Below, one piece after another: positions 7,544 to 9,834 of a stretch of 9,834 nucleotides of DNA. Source of the DNA: G020348385 sp964580235 (GTDB lineage: Bacteria; Acidobacteriota; Aminicenantia; Aminicenantales; Aminicenantaceae). The translations under genes and the position numbers were made by a program. The notes under the pieces are model-generated. The model worked only from the letters and a program-made list of their open reading frames with translations. It ran no database searches and was not told the DNA's origin. The DNA lies in the NCBI GenBank assembly GCA_964580235.1, contig CAZOJY010000123.1:1-9834 (forward strand), written 5' to 3'. The stretch's first letter is position 1, and the number at the start of each line of letters is the position of its first letter.

Positions 7544-7635
7544 GGGGTCGCGTCTCAACATTTGACATTTCTGAAGCAATTAAACGCGTTTATTCCGAAG
7601 CCTGACCTAAATGTCATATGTTGAGACGCGACCCC
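7544..7635. repeat. 92-bp REP/REPIN-like inverted repeat between convergent genes
   Basis: The arms are 7544-7570 and 7609-7635. They begin GGGGTCGCGTCTCAACA on one side and end in its exact complement on the other. Over 27 positions 26 pair; the only mismatch is T7562 against T7617. The 38-base loop contains a 12-bp palindrome, TAAACGCGTTTA (7581-7592). The element starts one base after the aldolase stop and ends nine bases before the toxin stop. No flanking target duplication is visible. The GGGGTC..GTCTCAAC style resembles, from memory, repeats mobilised by REP-associated tyrosine transposases; no transposase is in the window. Followed by GTTTT on the plus strand, it may also terminate pfkA-fbaB transcription. 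Confidence 0.8.
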
Positions 7636-7644
7636 GTTTTAAAT

Positions 7645-8061
7645 TTAGATTGCCTTCAGCATCTTTAGCATTTCATCTGGAGAATGAGCTGGCACAGGCG
7701 AAGATTTATAATCCCTGACATTCCTTGTGATGATGACGTTGGCCTTCATTTGACGTGCCGCTTCTGCGATCACCCCGTCCTCAAAGTCTTTGTATTTCCC
7801 TTCCAATGCCCCCTCTATAGCCGCTCTATCCACAGATGCCACATCAAGGAGGGAGAGGAGTTTTCGGGTGGCCCATTTGGCCTTTTTGGCTCCAATCGTT
7901 TTTGAAGCGAGATAATAAATAGTGTTTATATTGGTCGCGCAAACATAACCTTGTATTTCTCCCTCTTCCACTTTCGAAAAAGTAAGGGCTGCAGCTTTGG
8001 CAAAGGGATGTATATCCAAGAACAAATCGAGAACAACATCGGTATCGAATAGGGCTATCAT
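7645..8061 (-). CDS. PIN-domain ribonuclease toxin (VapC-like)
   Basis: This is the probable toxin of a type II toxin-antitoxin pair, a small metal-dependent ribonuclease held inactive by its antitoxin. At 138 aa it has the usual PIN size. Acidic residues expected at the metal site are visible: Asp6/Asp8 in LFDTDVVLD, Asp92/Glu94/Asp95 in KDFEDGVIAEAA, and Asp117 in IITRNVRDYK. The end, SPVPAHSPDEML, fits the PIN_3-like branch. The ATG at 8061 overlaps the antitoxin stop (ATGA, 8058-8061) and lacks a good Shine-Dalgarno sequence, so translation is probably coupled to the antitoxin. Its stop lies nine bases from the REP-like element, convergent with the aldolase gene. The RNA target is unknown. 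Confidence 0.87.
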   Translation of the reverse strand: MIALFDTDVVLDLFLDIHPFAKAAALTFSKVEEGEIQGYVCATNINTIYYLASKTIGAKKAKWATRKLLSLLDVASVDRAAIEGALEGKYKDFEDGVIAEAARQMKANVIITRNVRDYKSSPVPAHSPDEMLKMLKAI

Positions 8062-8300
8062 AAATATTTTTTTTCAAGATATTTTTTGTAATCCTCTGGA
8101 CTAACTCGAGTATCCCTCATGATTCCTCGAAGAGATTTGACTTTGGGGGATATTCTGTCTGAATCTTCCTCGGGCTCAGGATTCAATAAAGCGAAAAAAT
8201 CCGCCACCAATTTCGAGACAGATTTACCCGAATGTTTTGCGTAGGCTTTGGCCTGTTTGATCAATCCTTCATCCATGCGAAGCGTTAATTTCGTGGCCAT
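8058..8300 (-). CDS. DUF6364-like antitoxin of the PIN toxin
   Basis: The product (80 aa) is the probable antitoxin and autoregulator. The N-terminus (ATKLTLRMDEGLIKQAKAYAK) fits a DUF6364-type ribbon-helix-helix-like DNA-binding fold, followed by GKSVSKLVADFF. An acidic linker (PEPEEDSD) leads to a basic, helical toxin-binding tail ending YKKYLEKKYL. The frame extends upstream to 8366, but the Met at 8300 is the better start: the conserved domain begins there, AGGA lies just before it, and the predicted transcription start (near 8331) is downstream of the longer start. It overlaps the toxin by four bases (ATGA). The upstream nested inverted repeats are the likely operator for this protein with or without the toxin. 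Confidence 0.83.
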   Translation of the reverse strand: MATKLTLRMDEGLIKQAKAYAKHSGKSVSKLVADFFALLNPEPEEDSDRISPKVKSLRGIMRDTRVSPEDYKKYLEKKYL

Positions 8301-8365
8301 GACATCCTCAGCATATATGACGTATAAAATATAATAAAATATACGTCTAAAGCGACAGGATGTCA
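8300..8365. promoter_or_regulatory. Nested inverted repeats, candidate operator of the toxin-antitoxin operon
   Basis: Outer arms TGACATCCT (8300-8308) and AGGATGTCA (8357-8365) are perfect 9-bp complements. Inner arms GACGTATA (8319-8326) and TATACGTC (8340-8347) are perfect 8-bp complements with centres 21 bp apart, about two helical turns. The two palindromes are centred within half a base of each other (8332.5 and 8333). The right outer arm covers most of the -35 box, the right inner arm covers part of the -10, and the left outer arm covers the antitoxin ribosome-binding site. Binding by the antitoxin complex would block the promoter. Confidence 0.65.
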
Positions 8366-8366
8366 A
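8338..8366 (-). promoter_or_regulatory. Strong sigma-70-type promoter of the toxin-antitoxin operon
   Basis: On the minus strand a perfect -35, TTGACA (8366-8361), is separated by exactly 17 bases from TATATT (8343-8338), which matches the -10 consensus at 5/6 positions. Transcription would start near 8331, giving a leader of about 30 bases before the antitoxin ATG at 8300. Confidence 0.75.
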
Positions 8367-8506
8367 GCTTGAAACATACGCTCTTTAAAAGACGGCGGTT
8401 CTCAGGGGTTCATCTCATACATTCCATCGTTGTATTTTCATCTCCGCTTGAAGCAAAAAATTTGTCTTCGAAGGTCAACCTTTTGAGTGGTTTATGCGTC
8501 TTAGAG

Positions 8507-8524
8507 TATGAAATGTTCTACATA
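8507..8524. promoter_or_regulatory. Possible PadR operator
   Basis: TATG (8507-8510) and CATA (8521-8524) form an interrupted palindrome. Read as ATGA-N8-ACAT (8508-8523) it differs at one base from the ATGT-N8-ACAT pattern known for PadR-family sites. It lies about 30 bases before the padR-like start and could mediate autoregulation. The motif is short and could be chance. Confidence 0.3.
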
Positions 8525-8555
8525 TTAGTAAGAAATAAGCACATGTGAGAAAATC

Positions 8556-8873
8556 ATGGAATATTTGAGCCAAAGGGAAGAACAGATCTTGCTGGCCATC
8601 GGGTACCTACGAGAGGATGCCTATCTTGTGGCCATACGGAAACATTTATCAAAGGTCACAGGAAAAGAGCTGTCGATAGGGGCTGTTCATATCCCGCTGC
8701 GGCGGATCGAAAAACAAGGACTGATAGCGGCGTCCTTCGGTGAATCCACAGCCGTTCGCGGGGGCCGCCGGAAAAAAATCTACAGGCTGACCGCATCTGG
8801 CCTTGAGGCGCTTGAGGAGAACAAAAAGGTCAACGATAGGCTGTGGGCGGATTACCTGAAAGTCAAAGCTTAA
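8556..8873 (+). CDS. PadR-family transcriptional regulator
   Basis: The product (105 aa) is a small winged-helix repressor-like protein. The N-terminal part (LSQREEQILLAIGYLREDAYLVAIRKHLS) and the recognition region (LSIGAVHIPLRRIEKQGLIAASFGES) fit PadR. The wing carries GGRRKKIYRLTASGLEAL (residues about 69-87), the usual end of the domain. The C-terminal helix is short, as in the minimal PadR class common beside prefix-domain permeases. The ATG at 8556 has only a weak GAG upstream (8547-8549). The permease gene begins eight bases after its stop, so the two are very probably cotranscribed and PadR probably controls the transporter. The inducer is unknown. Confidence 0.9.
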   Translation: MEYLSQREEQILLAIGYLREDAYLVAIRKHLSKVTGKELSIGAVHIPLRRIEKQGLIAASFGESTAVRGGRRKKIYRLTASGLEALEENKKVNDRLWADYLKVKA

Positions 8874-8881
8874 AACAGAGA

Positions 8882-9834
8882 ATGAAAAATATGGGAAGAT
8901 ATTCTCAACCGAGATTGGGGCACAGAATCCTGTGGTTTCTGTTGCCTGATAATGAACGGGAATCCCTTCTAGGGGATTTTGATGAGATTTTTCGGGAAAA
9001 GATAAAGAATAAAGGGAAACCGATTGCTTTGATCTGGTATTGGGGCCAAGTCATCCTCCTGGTTCCTTCCTCGATTAAAGAATCTATTTATTGGAGTGCG
9101 CTCATGTTTCGCAATAATCTAAAAATCGCTTTTCGGAATTTAATAAGGCACAAAGGGTTTTCTTTTCTCAACATCAGTGGCCTGGCCATCGGCATGGTCT
9201 GCACCATCCTCATCCTGTTCTGGGTGCAGCATGAGTTGAGCTTTGACCGGTATCACAAGAACGGCAAAAACATCTACCGGATTTTGCAGCATATCCAATA
9301 CACTGAGATCGTGACCTGGGCCATCAACCAGGGACCTTTGGGACCTGCTTTGAAGGAAGAGATTCCCGAGATCGAGGAGCAGGCCCGGTTTTGCTTTGCC
9401 CAGTGGCGGATGAAATACAATGACCAGGTCTTTGTGGAATTGGGAGGATATACCGATCCTTCCCTGTTCAAGATGTTCACGATTCCTTTTGCCAAAGGTG
9501 ATCCCGAGAGGGCTCTGGCGGATCCTCGATCTATGGTTTTAACCGAGGAGGTGGCGCAAAAGATTTTCGGGGATGAAGATCCGATCGGAAAGACCATCCA
9601 CGTTGGCAGTGATTATGATTTCCAAGTGACGGGGATCCTCCAAGACATTCCTTCCAATTCCCATTTCCGGTTCAAATTTCTGGCAAACATGGATTTTGCC
9701 AAGGAGGTGGGCCGGACCGTGGATTACTGGAAAAACAGCCATTTCACCACCTATGTGCAGTTAGCTGACAACGTCAGCATGGAAAAGGCCAACAAAAAAA
9801 TCTACAATTTCCTGGATGCTAAACCCACACTGGA
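8882..9834 (+). CDS. Prefix-domain ABC transporter permease (FtsX/MacB-like), truncated by the window edge
   Basis: The frame is open from ATG 8882 to the window end (317 codons visible). Residues about 10-72 (RLGHRILWFLLPDNERESLLGDFDEIFRE onward) look like a 'permease prefix domain 2' with a hydrophobic IWYWGQVILLVP segment. The classic permease start follows at Met75 (MFRNNLKIAFRNLIRHKGFSF), then the first membrane helix (about 97-117, LNISGLAIGMVCTILILFWV). From about 118 comes a MacB-type periplasmic core domain (HELSFDRYHKNGKNIYRI, DPSLFKMFTIPFAKGDPERAL, LTEEVAQKIFGDEDPIGKTI). The FtsX helices expected downstream lie outside the window. The protein probably works with an ATPase encoded elsewhere in export or mechanotransmission. 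The ATG is eight bases after padR with a weak ribosome-binding site, so translational coupling is likely. Confidence 0.9.
   Translation, partial: MKNMGRYSQPRLGHRILWFLLPDNERESLLGDFDEIFREKIKNKGKPIALIWYWGQVILLVPSSIKESIYWSALMFRNNLKIAFRNLIRHKGFSFLNISGLAIGMVCTILILFWVQHELSFDRYHKNGKNIYRILQHIQYTEIVTWAINQGPLGPALKEEIPEIEEQARFCFAQWRMKYNDQVFVELGGYTDPSLFKMFTIPFAKGDPERALADPRSMVLTEEVAQKIFGDEDPIGKTIHVGSDYDFQVTGILQDIPSNSHFRFKFLANMDFAKEVGRTVDYWKNSHFTTYVQLADNVSMEKANKKIYNFLDAKPTL

Noticed and set aside
8301..8366. Longer 102-aa antitoxin starting at 8366
   Set aside because: That start overlaps the -35 box and lies upstream of the predicted transcription start; the conserved domain begins at the Met at 8300, which has AGGA before it.

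Overview
The window comes from a bacterium of moderate GC content (roughly 45-48% by eye). A PadR regulator sits directly ahead of an FtsX/MacB-type permease that carries an N-terminal 'prefix' domain. This pairing, with secreted M28 and M23 peptidases and large intergenic gaps, is typical of Acidobacteriota and relatives such as Candidatus Aminicenantes. The taxonomic guess is inference from gene style; there is no rRNA or marker gene to settle it. No tRNA, rRNA, CRISPR array or transposase gene was seen.

Layout. Positions 1-126 may hold the start of a divergent minus-strand gene (weak). Positions 174-2273 encode a secreted M28-type zinc peptidase with a PA-like insert and a C-terminal winged-helix-like tail. 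A 406-bp gap without a convincing gene leads to a well-placed promoter and an M23 (LytM-type) cell-wall peptidase with SH3-like repeats (2680-4044). After a 318-bp gap comes a DUF7544-like polytopic membrane protein (4363-5292). A structured 189-bp gap with several inverted repeats and a perfect TATAAT precedes two consecutive glycolytic genes: 6-phosphofructokinase (5497-6450) and class I (DhnA/FbaB-type) fructose-bisphosphate aldolase (6490-7542). Together they would take fructose 6-phosphate to the triose phosphates.

One base after the aldolase stop lies a 92-bp near-perfect inverted repeat (27-bp arms, 26 pairs) that looks like a REP/REPIN-type non-autonomous element. It separates the aldolase from a convergent minus-strand toxin-antitoxin operon: a DUF6364-like antitoxin (8058-8300) overlapping a PIN-domain toxin (7645-8061) by ATGA. 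The operon has a near-consensus sigma-70-type promoter embedded in two nested, almost concentric inverted repeats, a strong candidate for autoregulation.

From 8556 the plus strand resumes with PadR and, 8 bp later, the prefix-domain ABC permease, which runs off the right edge. PadR probably controls this transporter operon.

The most notable signals are the nested operator over the toxin-antitoxin promoter, the REP-like element between convergent genes, a phosphofructokinase that has lost two residues of its nucleotide-binding glycine loop, and an M28 peptidase with Phe where a zinc-ligand Glu is expected. No wholly new multi-gene system is evident.
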